From Stigmatella erecta (GTDB taxonomy: Bacteria; Myxococcota; Myxococcia; Myxococcales; Myxococcaceae): a stretch of 64,000 nucleotides of DNA. A program made the position numbers and the translations under genes. The stretch lies in assembly GCF_900111745.1 (NCBI RefSeq), contig NZ_FOIJ01000008.1:310001-374000 (forward strand), read 5' to 3'. Position 1 is the first letter of the stretch; the number at the start of each line of letters is the position of its first letter. Below, one piece after another: positions 24,232-32,005 of this stretch. The notes under the pieces are model-generated. The model had not been told where the DNA came from, did not search any database, and saw only the letters and a program-made list of their open reading frames with translations.

Positions 24232-26754
24232 TCACGGCGTGTCCTGGGAGTCGATAGGCAAGGACACCGAGAAGTGCGTTCCCTGCCCGGGGCCGGCGCT
24301 CGTGGCCTGGATGGTCCCCCCGTGGCGCTCGACGATTTCCCGGCAGATGGCCAGGCCCAGGCCCAGGCCCCCCGCGTAGTGCTGGGCCGCGTTCCGGGCC
24401 CGGTAGAAGGGGGTGAACAGGCTCGCCAGGCTCTCGGCGGGGATGCCGATGCCCTGGTCCTCCACCTCGAGGTGGACCTGGGGCGGCTCGGCGCGGAGGC
24501 GCACCTGAATGGAGGCGTCCGGAGGCGAGTAACGCGCCGCGTTCTCCACCAGGTTGGTCAACAGCTGATCGAGGCGCTGCTCGTCCCACCGGCCCACCAG
24601 GGGGGTCTCGGGGAGTTCGAGCTGGATGGGCGTGTGCCGCTCGCGGCTGGCGTGCTGGATGCGGTCGACCACCTCCCGGGCCAGCGCGGACAGGTCCATG
24701 GGCGCGCGCTTCAGGGACAGGCGCCCTCCCTGGAGCCGGGCGACATCCAGCATGTCCGAGACGAGCCGGGTGAGGCGGTCCACCTGCCGCCGCAACCGCT
24801 CCAGCGTGGAGCGCTGCCGCTCCAGGGGGATCACCGGGTTCTCCTGGGCCTGCCGGAGCAGCAGCTCGAGGGTGGCCTTCAGGGGCGTCAGCGGGGTGCG
24901 AAGCTCATGGCTGGCCATCGACAGGAATTGATCCCGGATGGAGACCGCCTCGCGCAGCTCCTGCTGGGTCTGCTCGATGCGGGCCGCCATCTCGTTGAAG
25001 CCCGCCGTGAGCTGAGCGACTTCGTCGTCTCCCCGGGCGGGAATGGGCTGCTTGAGCGACAGCGTCTTGAGCGCGGAGAACCCATCGCGCAGGGCGTCCA
25101 GCCGCTGCGCCACATCCCGGCCGACCCACTGGGACAGCAGGAGCGCGACCGCGCCTGCCAGCAGGGCGACCGCCACGACGATGGCGCTCAGCCGCGTCAC
25201 GGGCGCGAACGCCTGGCGCAGGCGCGAAATCACCACCACCGTCCAGGGGGTGCCCGGCACCTGGGCGTGGGCGATGAGGAGCCGTTGCCCCGAGGCATTG
25301 AAGGTCTCGAGCAGGCCCTCGGACACGGAAAGCTCTTCCTCCTTCACGAAGGAGAGCACGGGCGCACGCGTGAGGACTTCGCCCCGCTCGGTCTCCCGCA
25401 GGAGGCGGCCGTCCCTCCGGTCGAAGATCTCGACGTGGTAGCTCTGGGAGGCCAGCGTCGCCTGATTGCCCAGCCGGAGCAGCGAGACCCCTCCCACGAA
25501 GACATCCGGGGCCGGCAGGCCCGTGTCCACCTGCGCGGAGAACGCCACGGCGGGGATTCCCGCCGCGTTGAGGAAGGGCCGGGACAGGTACACCCCGGCC
25601 GAGGCCCGGGCCTCCTGGAAGTAGTCCCGGTGCGCGAAGTTGCCCTGGATGGGGCTGCTCCGGGGGGAGGCCACGGCCACATTCCCGTGGCCATCCAGCA
25701 TCCAGACTTCATCGAACTGGCCGGAGACCCGTTCGAGAAGGGAAAACCGCGTCCGCAGGGAGGCCTCATCCCGGTCGCGGATCCATCCCCGCAGCGAAGG
25801 GTCCTGCACCTGGGTGGACAGCAGGGCACGGGACATCGACGCGCTCTGCTCCAGCCAGGCCGCCTCGGCCAGGGCCGCCTGTTGGGCCTTGCCGCGCAGC
25901 TCGCGCTCGATGGCTTTCTGCGCGAGGACCGAGGCCAGGGCCCCCACGGCGATGATGGGCAGCACCGACGCGAAGGCCATGCCGCGGAACAGCCGCCACC
26001 GGACCCCGGAGGGCTGGGGCTGCCGCGTCACGGTGGCCAGCAGCAGGCAGCCCAGGGACAGGACCATGTAGAGCTCCATTCCCGTCCAGGAGTTGGCGGC
26101 GGCCAGCACCACGGCCATGACCGCGAACAGGACACAGAGCACCCCCGCCCCGGCCCGGCACAGGTGCCGGTGGCCGCGCAGCCCGCCCACGGTGAGCAGG
26201 ACACTGGAGCCCAGGAAGAGCAGGGCCATGGGAAAGGCCATGGGGGCGATTCCCCGGCTGATGGTGGGCCCCGCCTGGCTGGGACTGACCAGCAACAGCA
26301 CCCCGAACGACACGGACACCGCCGCCAGAAACCACGGCAGCAAGGTGCGCTCACGCCAGCGGGGAAGCTGCTCCAGGACGAGGCCCACCGCCATCAGGGG
26401 GTAGAGGATGCCCCCCGTCAGGCCGCGAAAGATGACGGACGCGGTCCACCAGTAGATCGCCAGCGGCACGAGGAACAGCGCCCAGCCGGACCAGCGGATC
26501 CACGCGGGCCAGTGGCTGTAGAGCATGGAGGCGATCATCATCGCCGAGCCCACGAGGAACGCCGAGCCCAGCAGCCGGATGTACGGGTAGATGGGCTGGA
26601 AGATCCGCGAGCCGAACTCGTAGGGCACGTAGACCATCGTGATGCCCACCAGCAGTCCGAAGGCAGCCGCGACTTGCTCGACACGAACGCGAATCAAAGG
26701 GGGAGGTTTCCGGAACCAGGGGCCAAGGCCGTGCCAACGCAACCAGGATTGCAA
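24232..26754 (-). CDS. Membrane sensor histidine kinase with multi-helix N-terminus, Cache-like sensor, HAMP
   Basis: The 840-residue kinase has about nine transmembrane helices in residues 25-275. An extracytoplasmic region (about 275-515) follows with the dCache-like pattern FDEVWMLDGHGNVAVASP and HRDYFQEA, then a tenth helix, HAMP (RLDALRDGFSALKTL), HisKA with SMASHELRTPL (phosphoacceptor His near 613), and HATPase_c with NLVENAARYS, DQGIGIP and GGLGLGLAI. It probably senses a small ligand outside the membrane and phosphorylates an unlinked response regulator. The start is TTG (26752-26754) and uncertain because no strong ribosome site is visible. Confidence 0.88.
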   Translation of the reverse strand: MQSWLRWHGLGPWFRKPPPLIRVRVEQVAAAFGLLVGITMVYVPYEFGSRIFQPIYPYIRLLGSAFLVGSAMMIASMLYSHWPAWIRWSGWALFLVPLAIYWWTASVIFRGLTGGILYPLMAVGLVLEQLPRWRERTLLPWFLAAVSVSFGVLLLVSPSQAGPTISRGIAPMAFPMALLFLGSSVLLTVGGLRGHRHLCRAGAGVLCVLFAVMAVVLAAANSWTGMELYMVLSLGCLLLATVTRQPQPSGVRWRLFRGMAFASVLPIIAVGALASVLAQKAIERELRGKAQQAALAEAAWLEQSASMSRALLSTQVQDPSLRGWIRDRDEASLRTRFSLLERVSGQFDEVWMLDGHGNVAVASPRSSPIQGNFAHRDYFQEARASAGVYLSRPFLNAAGIPAVAFSAQVDTGLPAPDVFVGGVSLLRLGNQATLASQSYHVEIFDRRDGRLLRETERGEVLTRAPVLSFVKEEELSVSEGLLETFNASGQRLLIAHAQVPGTPWTVVVISRLRQAFAPVTRLSAIVVAVALLAGAVALLLSQWVGRDVAQRLDALRDGFSALKTLSLKQPIPARGDDEVAQLTAGFNEMAARIEQTQQELREAVSIRDQFLSMASHELRTPLTPLKATLELLLRQAQENPVIPLERQRSTLERLRRQVDRLTRLVSDMLDVARLQGGRLSLKRAPMDLSALAREVVDRIQHASRERHTPIQLELPETPLVGRWDEQRLDQLLTNLVENAARYSPPDASIQVRLRAEPPQVHLEVEDQGIGIPAESLASLFTPFYRARNAAQHYAGGLGLGLAICREIVERHGGTIQATSAGPGQGTHFSVSLPIDSQDTP

Positions 26755-26914
26755 GCCAGCCCAGTGGAGTCCAACGAGAAGAGGCTCCGCGTGCGGCCCG
26801 GCGCGTGAGGGTGTGCTAAGTCCTGGCGCCCAGCGCGCCCTGCGGGTGGAATCGCGCTGAACCCGGGCCGTGCGTCCGGAACGAAGCTCACGCCAATCAT
26901 TTCAGGGAGGGAAG

Positions 26915-27361
26915 ATGGAAGACATGTCTGGAGCGCCGGGGCCGATGGGCGGCGATGCCCGGGAGAAGGTGAACGTGCCCGCGATTCTGCTGATGGTCAG
27001 CGGCGGCATCGGAATCGCCTTCGCGTTGCTGGGGGCCGTGCAGTCCCTGACCGGGGGCAGCGCCGCGCAGATGGAGCAGATCCTCAGCGATCCGAACCTT
27101 CCCGAGGGCGTGAAGACCTTCGCGACGGCGTCGACCAAGGGCGGCATCTTCGTCAACCTGCTCAGCCTGGCCCTCAACGGCCTGGTCTTCTTCGGCGGGC
27201 TGAAGATGAAGAGCCTGGAGAACTACAAGCTGGCGATGGCCGCTTCCATCATCGCCCTCATCCCGTGCTTCGGGTGCTACTGCATCGGCATCCCGGTGGG
27301 CATCTGGTCGCTCATCACGCTCAACAAGCCCGAGGTGAAGTCCGCCTTCCGGACCGCCTAG
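26915..27361 (+). CDS. Small membrane protein, DUF4190-like layout
   Basis: The 148-residue protein has a first transmembrane segment (AILLMVSGGIGIAFALLGAV), a soluble loop, and a second helix (GIFVNLLSLALNGLVFFGGLKM). A third (AMAASIIALIPCFGCYCIGIPVGIWSLITL) has the CFGCYC cysteine cluster. The last segment resembles small membrane proteins that end in IPxGIWxLxxL. The AGGGAGGGAAG site just before ATG at 26915 fixes the start. Its stop overlaps the GNAT gene on the other strand by 4 bases. Function unknown. Confidence 0.7.
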   Translation: MEDMSGAPGPMGGDAREKVNVPAILLMVSGGIGIAFALLGAVQSLTGGSAAQMEQILSDPNLPEGVKTFATASTKGGIFVNLLSLALNGLVFFGGLKMKSLENYKLAMAASIIALIPCFGCYCIGIPVGIWSLITLNKPEVKSAFRTA

Positions 27362-27906
27362 CGCCGCGCGGCGCCGGGCCTGGGGGCCGCTGCTTCTCCC
27401 ATGCCCGCGCCGGTGGGGTGCAGCCTCCCGGGCCCGCGCTTCTGCATCCGCGTGCACACCAGCTGCACCTCCGGCGTGAGCACACGCCGGGCCGCATGCA
27501 GGGGCACGTAGCCCCGCGCCCGGTAGAAGGACTCCGCGTTGAGGCTGGCATCCAGGTTCAGGGTGCGCGCCTGGGCGCCCCAGGCCAGCGCCTCCAGCGC
27601 GCAGAGCAGCGCGGAGCCCACGCCATGGCCCACCGTCTCCGGGGAGACGTAGAGCGCCTCCAGCTCCCCGCGCACCGGGTCGAGCTGCCCGAAGCCCACC
27701 AGCTCGTCCTCCCACTCGGCGACGAGCACCGTCCGGGGCGGGTCCACGGGCATGTACGCCTCCGGCCGCAGGAGGTCCACCCAGGTGCTCACCTCCTGGG
27801 CGCTGTAGGCCCCCCGGCAGAGCGAGGAGATGGAGCGGGTGTGGAGCCGCCACAGGCCGTGGCGGTCCCCCGTGTCTGCTTCGCGCATGCTCAGGCGGCG
27901 GGCCAT
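27358..27906 (-). CDS. GNAT-family N-acetyltransferase
   Basis: The 182-residue protein shows the GNAT core: LVAEWEDELVGFGQLDP, GELEALYVSPETVGHGVGSALL (the acetyl-CoA-binding Q/RxxGxG/A-like loop as GHGVGSA), and NAESFYRARGYVP. It transfers an acetyl group to an unknown amine. The C-terminal 25 residues are Pro/Gly-rich and probably unstructured. It lies 7 bases after glgC on the same strand. Confidence 0.85.
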   Translation of the reverse strand: MARRLSMREADTGDRHGLWRLHTRSISSLCRGAYSAQEVSTWVDLLRPEAYMPVDPPRTVLVAEWEDELVGFGQLDPVRGELEALYVSPETVGHGVGSALLCALEALAWGAQARTLNLDASLNAESFYRARGYVPLHAARRVLTPEVQLVCTRMQKRGPGRLHPTGAGMGEAAAPRPGAARR

Positions 27907-27913
27907 GCGGCGC

Positions 27914-29143
27914 TCAGGTCACCTTCATGCCCTTGGGGATGACGACGACTCCCCCCGAGGTGACGTGGAAGCGGCGGCGGTCCTCGTCCAGGTCGTACCC
28001 GATGGTCATCCCGGGAGGAATCTCCACGTTCTTGTCGATGATGGCGCGGCGGATGCGGCAGCGCCGCCCGATGGTGACGTTCTCGAAGAGGATGGAGTCC
28101 TCGACCTCCGAGTAGGAGTTGACGCGCACCTTGGGCGAGAGCACCGAGCGCTTCACCCCGCCGCCCGAGATGATGCAGCCCTCGGACACCAGCGAGTCCA
28201 TGGCCTTGCCCACGCGGCTGTTGGGCTCGTCGGCGAAGACGAACTTGGCGGGGGGCAGGTTGTTGGGCTGGGTGTAGATGGGCCAGCGGTCGTTGTAGAG
28301 GTTGAAGGTGGGGTCCACCTCCACCAGGTCCATGTTGGACTGGTAGTACACGTCGATGTTCCCCACGTCGCGCCAGTACCCGTGCTCCTTCTCCTCCTGG
28401 CCCGCGACGCGGTTCTGCGCGAAGTCGTACACGTACACCGGGGCGTGCTTGTACAGCTCGCTGATGATGGACTTGCCGAAGTCGTGCGCGCTCGTCTCGT
28501 CGGCCGCGTCCCGGACCACCTCCTGCACCAGCACGTCGGTGGAGAAGAGGTAGTTGCCCATGGAGGCCAGGCACATCTTCGGGTTGCCCGGCATGGGCGG
28601 CGGGTCCTTGGGCTTCTCCAGGAACTGGCGCATCTGCCCGTCGGGCCCCACGTCGATGATGCCGAACTCCCGGCCCTGCTCGATGGGCACCGGGATGGCG
28701 GCCACCGTGCACGCGGCCTTCTTGGCCACGTGGAAGCTCAACATCTCCCGCGTGTCCATCCGGTACACGTGGTCCGCGCCGAAGACGAAGATGTAGTCCG
28801 GCTCCTCGTCCGTGATGATGTTGAGGTTCTGGTAGATGGCGTCCGCGCTGCCCTTGTACCAGTCGAGCCCGGTGCGCATCTGCGCCGGCACCGCCTCCAC
28901 GTAGTGGCCCAGGAAGGCCGTCATCCGCCACGTGCGCGACAGGTGGTTGTTCAGCGAGTCGCTCTTGTACTGCGTGAGGACCTTCATCCGGTACACGCCG
29001 GAGTTCGCGAAATTGGAGAGAACGAAATCGATGATGCGATACCGGCCTCCGAACGGCACCGCCGGCTTCGCGCGCTCGCGCGTGAGCGGCTCGAGCCGGG
29101 TCCCCGCACCACCTGCCAAAATCATCGCCAACAGCTTTGCCAT
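27914..29143 (-). CDS. glgC: Glucose-1-phosphate adenylyltransferase (ADP-glucose pyrophosphorylase)
   Basis: The 409-residue enzyme has the nucleotidyltransferase motif [12 protein letters not shown], substrate motifs GSADAIYQN and [32 protein letters not shown], and a C-terminal left-handed beta-helix ([21 protein letters not shown]). It makes ADP-glucose, the precursor for glycogen. Together with treY and glgX at 40-46 kb it places glycogen/trehalose metabolism in this window, although not in one operon. The family length (about 400-430) agrees. Confidence 0.95.
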   Translation of the reverse strand: MAKLLAMILAGGAGTRLEPLTRERAKPAVPFGGRYRIIDFVLSNFANSGVYRMKVLTQYKSDSLNNHLSRTWRMTAFLGHYVEAVPAQMRTGLDWYKGSADAIYQNLNIITDEEPDYIFVFGADHVYRMDTREMLSFHVAKKAACTVAAIPVPIEQGREFGIIDVGPDGQMRQFLEKPKDPPPMPGNPKMCLASMGNYLFSTDVLVQEVVRDAADETSAHDFGKSIISELYKHAPVYVYDFAQNRVAGQEEKEHGYWRDVGNIDVYYQSNMDLVEVDPTFNLYNDRWPIYTQPNNLPPAKFVFADEPNSRVGKAMDSLVSEGCIISGGGVKRSVLSPKVRVNSYSEVEDSILFENVTIGRRCRIRRAIIDKNVEIPPGMTIGYDLDEDRRRFHVTSGGVVVIPKGMKVT

Positions 29144-29331
29144 AGGCGCGGCACGTTAGCCTCGCCGCCTCCTCCGACAAGGGCACTTGCGTCAAGTCCA
29201 CCCGGTTCGTTGAGTTGACAACCGCCCAGGGGGGGGCCTCGGGAGGCAACCCTCCGCGCCTGCTCGATGGGGACAGCGCAGTGTTACCTACATGGCTTCC
29301 GCTCCCCGAAGCGTGCTAATTCTGGGTCTCG

Positions 29332-30213
29332 ATGGCTGCCGATGAAACTCGGGTCACCAAGATCTCCACGATTACCGTCGGAAAGGCAGCCAATCGGGAT
29401 TGCTGCCTCGTCCAGATCCACGGTCCGGAGCTAGGTAAGAAGTATGTCCTGGAGAGCGAGGAGTACACGCTCGGCCGCGATGAGGGGAACCACATCGTCG
29501 TGGACCTGGACAACGTCTCGCGCCGGCACGCGCGCATCCTCGTGCGGCAAGGCCGCATGTTCGTCGAGGACCTGGGGTCCACCAACGGCACCTACCTGAA
29601 TGACGAGGAGGTGCGCCAGCCCCAGCCGCTGCGCAGCGGAGACCTCGTCAAGGTGGGCGGCTCCATCTTCAAGTTCCTCGATGGCGACAACATCGAGACC
29701 CAGTACCACGAGACCATCTACACGCTGACCATCTCGGATGGCCTCACCGGGGTGAGCAACAAGCGCTACTTCCTCGAGTACCTCGAGCGGGAGATGGGGC
29801 GCTCGCACCGCTACCACCGGGCGCTGTCGCTGATGATCTTCGACATCGATCACTTCAAGAAGATCAACGACGTGCACGGGCACCTGGCCGGGGACCACGT
29901 GCTGCGCGAGCTGGCGCAGTCGGTCAAGCGCTTGGTGCGCCGCGAGCAGTGCTTCGCGCGCTACGGCGGCGAGGAGTTCGCGCTGGTGATGCCCGAGGAC
30001 GGGCCGGACAAGGCGCGGCTGTTCGCGGAGAAGATCCGCAAGCTCATCGAAGAGAAGACGTTCATGTTCGAGGACAAGGAAATCCCCGTCACCATCTCCA
30101 TCGGCGTGGCCGACATGACGGCGGACATGACCGAGCCCTCGCAGTTCATCAAGGTCTCGGACGCGAACCTGTACAAGGCGAAGAAGTCCGGGCGGAACCG
30201 GGTCATCGGGTAG
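29332..30213 (+). CDS. FHA-GGDEF diguanylate cyclase
   Basis: The 293-residue protein has an N-terminal FHA domain (residues about 25-115; YTLGRD, VSRRHARI, DLGSTNGTYLN) that binds phosphothreonine peptides. A GGDEF domain follows with SDGLTGVSNKRYF, FDIDHFKKINDVHGHLAGD and the active-site RYGGEEF (GGEEF at 212-216). It should make c-di-GMP when recruited by a phosphorylated partner. The inhibitory I-site RxxD five residues before GGEEF is RREQ (203-206), so feedback inhibition is probably lost. The MBL-fold gene follows after 6 bases. Confidence 0.93.
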   Translation: MAADETRVTKISTITVGKAANRDCCLVQIHGPELGKKYVLESEEYTLGRDEGNHIVVDLDNVSRRHARILVRQGRMFVEDLGSTNGTYLNDEEVRQPQPLRSGDLVKVGGSIFKFLDGDNIETQYHETIYTLTISDGLTGVSNKRYFLEYLEREMGRSHRYHRALSLMIFDIDHFKKINDVHGHLAGDHVLRELAQSVKRLVRREQCFARYGGEEFALVMPEDGPDKARLFAEKIRKLIEEKTFMFEDKEIPVTISIGVADMTADMTEPSQFIKVSDANLYKAKKSGRNRVIG

Positions 30214-30219
30214 GCACGG

Positions 30220-30975
30220 GTGGCGGACGGCGGTCCATCGAAGTGGCTGCGGGCCGTGTTCGTCCTGGGCGGCCTGGCGCTGCTGGGGCTGGCCGCCGCG
30301 TGGCCCTCGCTGCCCAAGCGGGGCCCTGCCCGGGTCGAGGTGGGCGAGGCGCTGACCGGGGTGAACACCGGCCAGTCCTACGCCTGGGTGCTCAGGACCG
30401 GTGCCGGCGCGGTGCTCGTGGATGCGGGCGGGGACGCGGAGGGCCAGGCGCTGCTGAAGGAGCTGTCCGCGCAGGGGCTCGGCCCCGAGGACGTGCACGG
30501 CATCCTCATCACCCATGGCCACATCGACCACTGGGCGGGGGCGCACCTGTTCCCCAACGCGCGGGTGTGGGTGGGGCCGGGCGAGGCCGCCATCCTCCGG
30601 GGGCAGCTTCCCCTGAAGAGCCCCGTGGGCCGGTTGACGGGCCTGCTGCCCCGGCCCCCGGTGCCCGCCCAGCTGGAAGCGGCGCGGGACGGGGAGGTGC
30701 TGGACCTGGACGGGGAGAAGGTGCTCGCCCTCCACGTGCCGGGGCATACCCCGGGCAGCATGATGTACCTGTGGCGGGACGTCCTCTTCACCGGGGACTC
30801 GCTCGTGCACAGCAACAGCGGCCTGGCCCCCGCGCCCTTCCTCATGTCGGAGAGCCGGTCCCAGAACGTCGCGTCCCTGCGCAAGCTGCCCGAGCTGCCC
30901 TTCACGCGCACGGCGGATGGGCACGCGGGCGTCACGGACAACGCCCGCGAGGCGCTGCGCGGGCTGCTGCGCTAG
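30220..30975 (+). CDS. Metallo-beta-lactamase-fold hydrolase with N-terminal membrane segment
   Basis: The 251-residue protein (GTG start) has a signal-anchor (AVFVLGGLALLGLAAAWPS) and the MBL metal motifs LITHGHIDHWAGA (HxHxDH), GHTPGSMMYL, FTGDSL and a final His region (TADGHAG). It is likely a periplasmic or membrane-attached hydrolase of unknown substrate. Only 6 bases separate it from the diguanylate cyclase gene. It converges on the epimerase gene with a 1-base gap. Confidence 0.85.
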   Translation: MADGGPSKWLRAVFVLGGLALLGLAAAWPSLPKRGPARVEVGEALTGVNTGQSYAWVLRTGAGAVLVDAGGDAEGQALLKELSAQGLGPEDVHGILITHGHIDHWAGAHLFPNARVWVGPGEAAILRGQLPLKSPVGRLTGLLPRPPVPAQLEAARDGEVLDLDGEKVLALHVPGHTPGSMMYLWRDVLFTGDSLVHSNSGLAPAPFLMSESRSQNVASLRKLPELPFTRTADGHAGVTDNAREALRGLLR

Positions 30976-30976
30976 G

Positions 30977-32005
30977 TCAGGTGCCCTCGCGCTTCTCCGC
31001 GAGGCGGCCCTTGATGCCCGGCAGGCTCTTGGGCGGCATCTTCGTGTAGATATACTGGACGGTGTCGTGCAGCGTCTGCTGCGGGTCTCTCGCCACGAAG
31101 CCCAGCTCGCGCTCCGCCTTCGTGGCGTCCAGGTAGAAGTAGTGCTCGCCGATGTCCACTTCCTGGGGATCCAGGACGGCCTCCGAGCCCCGCATCTTCG
31201 CCCAGCGCTCCAGCACGTGCGCCCCCAGGACGTTGAGCTGGGAGGGCAGACGGAGCCGGGGCGCCGCCACGCCGGTGAGCCGCTCCAGCCGGTCGAAGAA
31301 GTCCGTCATGGACATGTTCACGCCCATCAGGTGGCGGCCGTAGAGCTCTCCGCGCGTCAGCGCCTGGAAGAAGCCTTCGGCCGCGTCCCGGGCGTCCACG
31401 AAGGACATGCCACCGCCGGGCATGGCGGGCAGCTCCCGGTTGAGGAACTTCACCACCGTCCACGTGGAGGAGAGCCGGTCATCCCCGGGCCCCATCAGCA
31501 GGCTCGGGTTGAGCACCACCAGGGGGATGGCGTGCTTGCGGCAGAACTCAAGCGTCAGCTTCTCCTCGTAAATCTTCGAGAGGTAGTACGGCCAGCGCCC
31601 CACCACGGTGATGGGGTAGTCATCCGCCTCGGTGCCGACGCGCTCGTCCTTGGAGACGGCGACGGTGCCGGAGGTGGAGGCGAGGATGAAGCGCTTCACC
31701 CCGGCCTCGCGCACGTCCTTGAGCAGCTCGCGCGTGGCGTCCACGTGCAGCGCGTACATCTGCCGCGCGTCCCGGTCCCGGAAGGAGACGAGCCCCGCCA
31801 GGTGGTAGACGGCCTCCACGCCCTGCAGCGCGCGGCGCACCGCCTCGCGGTCCTTCAGGTCGCCGGGGATGTACTCCGCCCGGGCCAGGCTGGGCAGGGT
31901 GGGCTTGGAGCGCCCAATGAGGCGGACTTCATGGCCCGCGTCGAGCAGCTTGGGCACCAGGTGGATGCCCAGGAAACCGGTGCCTCCCGTCACGAGCAGC
32001 TTCAC
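30977..32005 (-). CDS. NAD(P)-dependent epimerase/3-beta-HSD-like SDR, last gene of the elb-type cluster
   Basis: The 342-residue extended SDR has the TGGTGFLG nucleotide motif at the start, YHLAGL, STSGT, and the catalytic YYLSK (YxxxK). It resembles 3-beta-hydroxysteroid dehydrogenase/isomerase-like enzymes. The GTG start at 32005 overlaps the ElbD stop by 4 bases (GTGA), so both are translationally coupled. In the ether-lipid cluster of myxobacteria an SDR of this kind is expected beside ElbD; its exact reaction is not known to me. It may correspond to elbE. Confidence 0.8.
   Translation of the reverse strand: MKLLVTGGTGFLGIHLVPKLLDAGHEVRLIGRSKPTLPSLARAEYIPGDLKDREAVRRALQGVEAVYHLAGLVSFRDRDARQMYALHVDATRELLKDVREAGVKRFILASTSGTVAVSKDERVGTEADDYPITVVGRWPYYLSKIYEEKLTLEFCRKHAIPLVVLNPSLLMGPGDDRLSSTWTVVKFLNRELPAMPGGGMSFVDARDAAEGFFQALTRGELYGRHLMGVNMSMTDFFDRLERLTGVAAPRLRLPSQLNVLGAHVLERWAKMRGSEAVLDPQEVDIGEHYFYLDATKAERELGFVARDPQQTLHDTVQYIYTKMPPKSLPGIKGRLAEKREGT

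Noticed and set aside
22975-26808. A 1277-codon open frame on the + strand
   Set aside because: It runs antisense to mltA, the membrane-anchored protein and the sensor kinase, all of which have recognisable motifs or good ribosome sites. Its composition (rich in Gly, Arg, Gln, His) is typical of high-GC shadow frames.
29215-29220. TTGACA as a -35 element for the FHA-GGDEF gene
   Set aside because: No -10-like sequence lies at 16-18 bases; the following bases are a G run.
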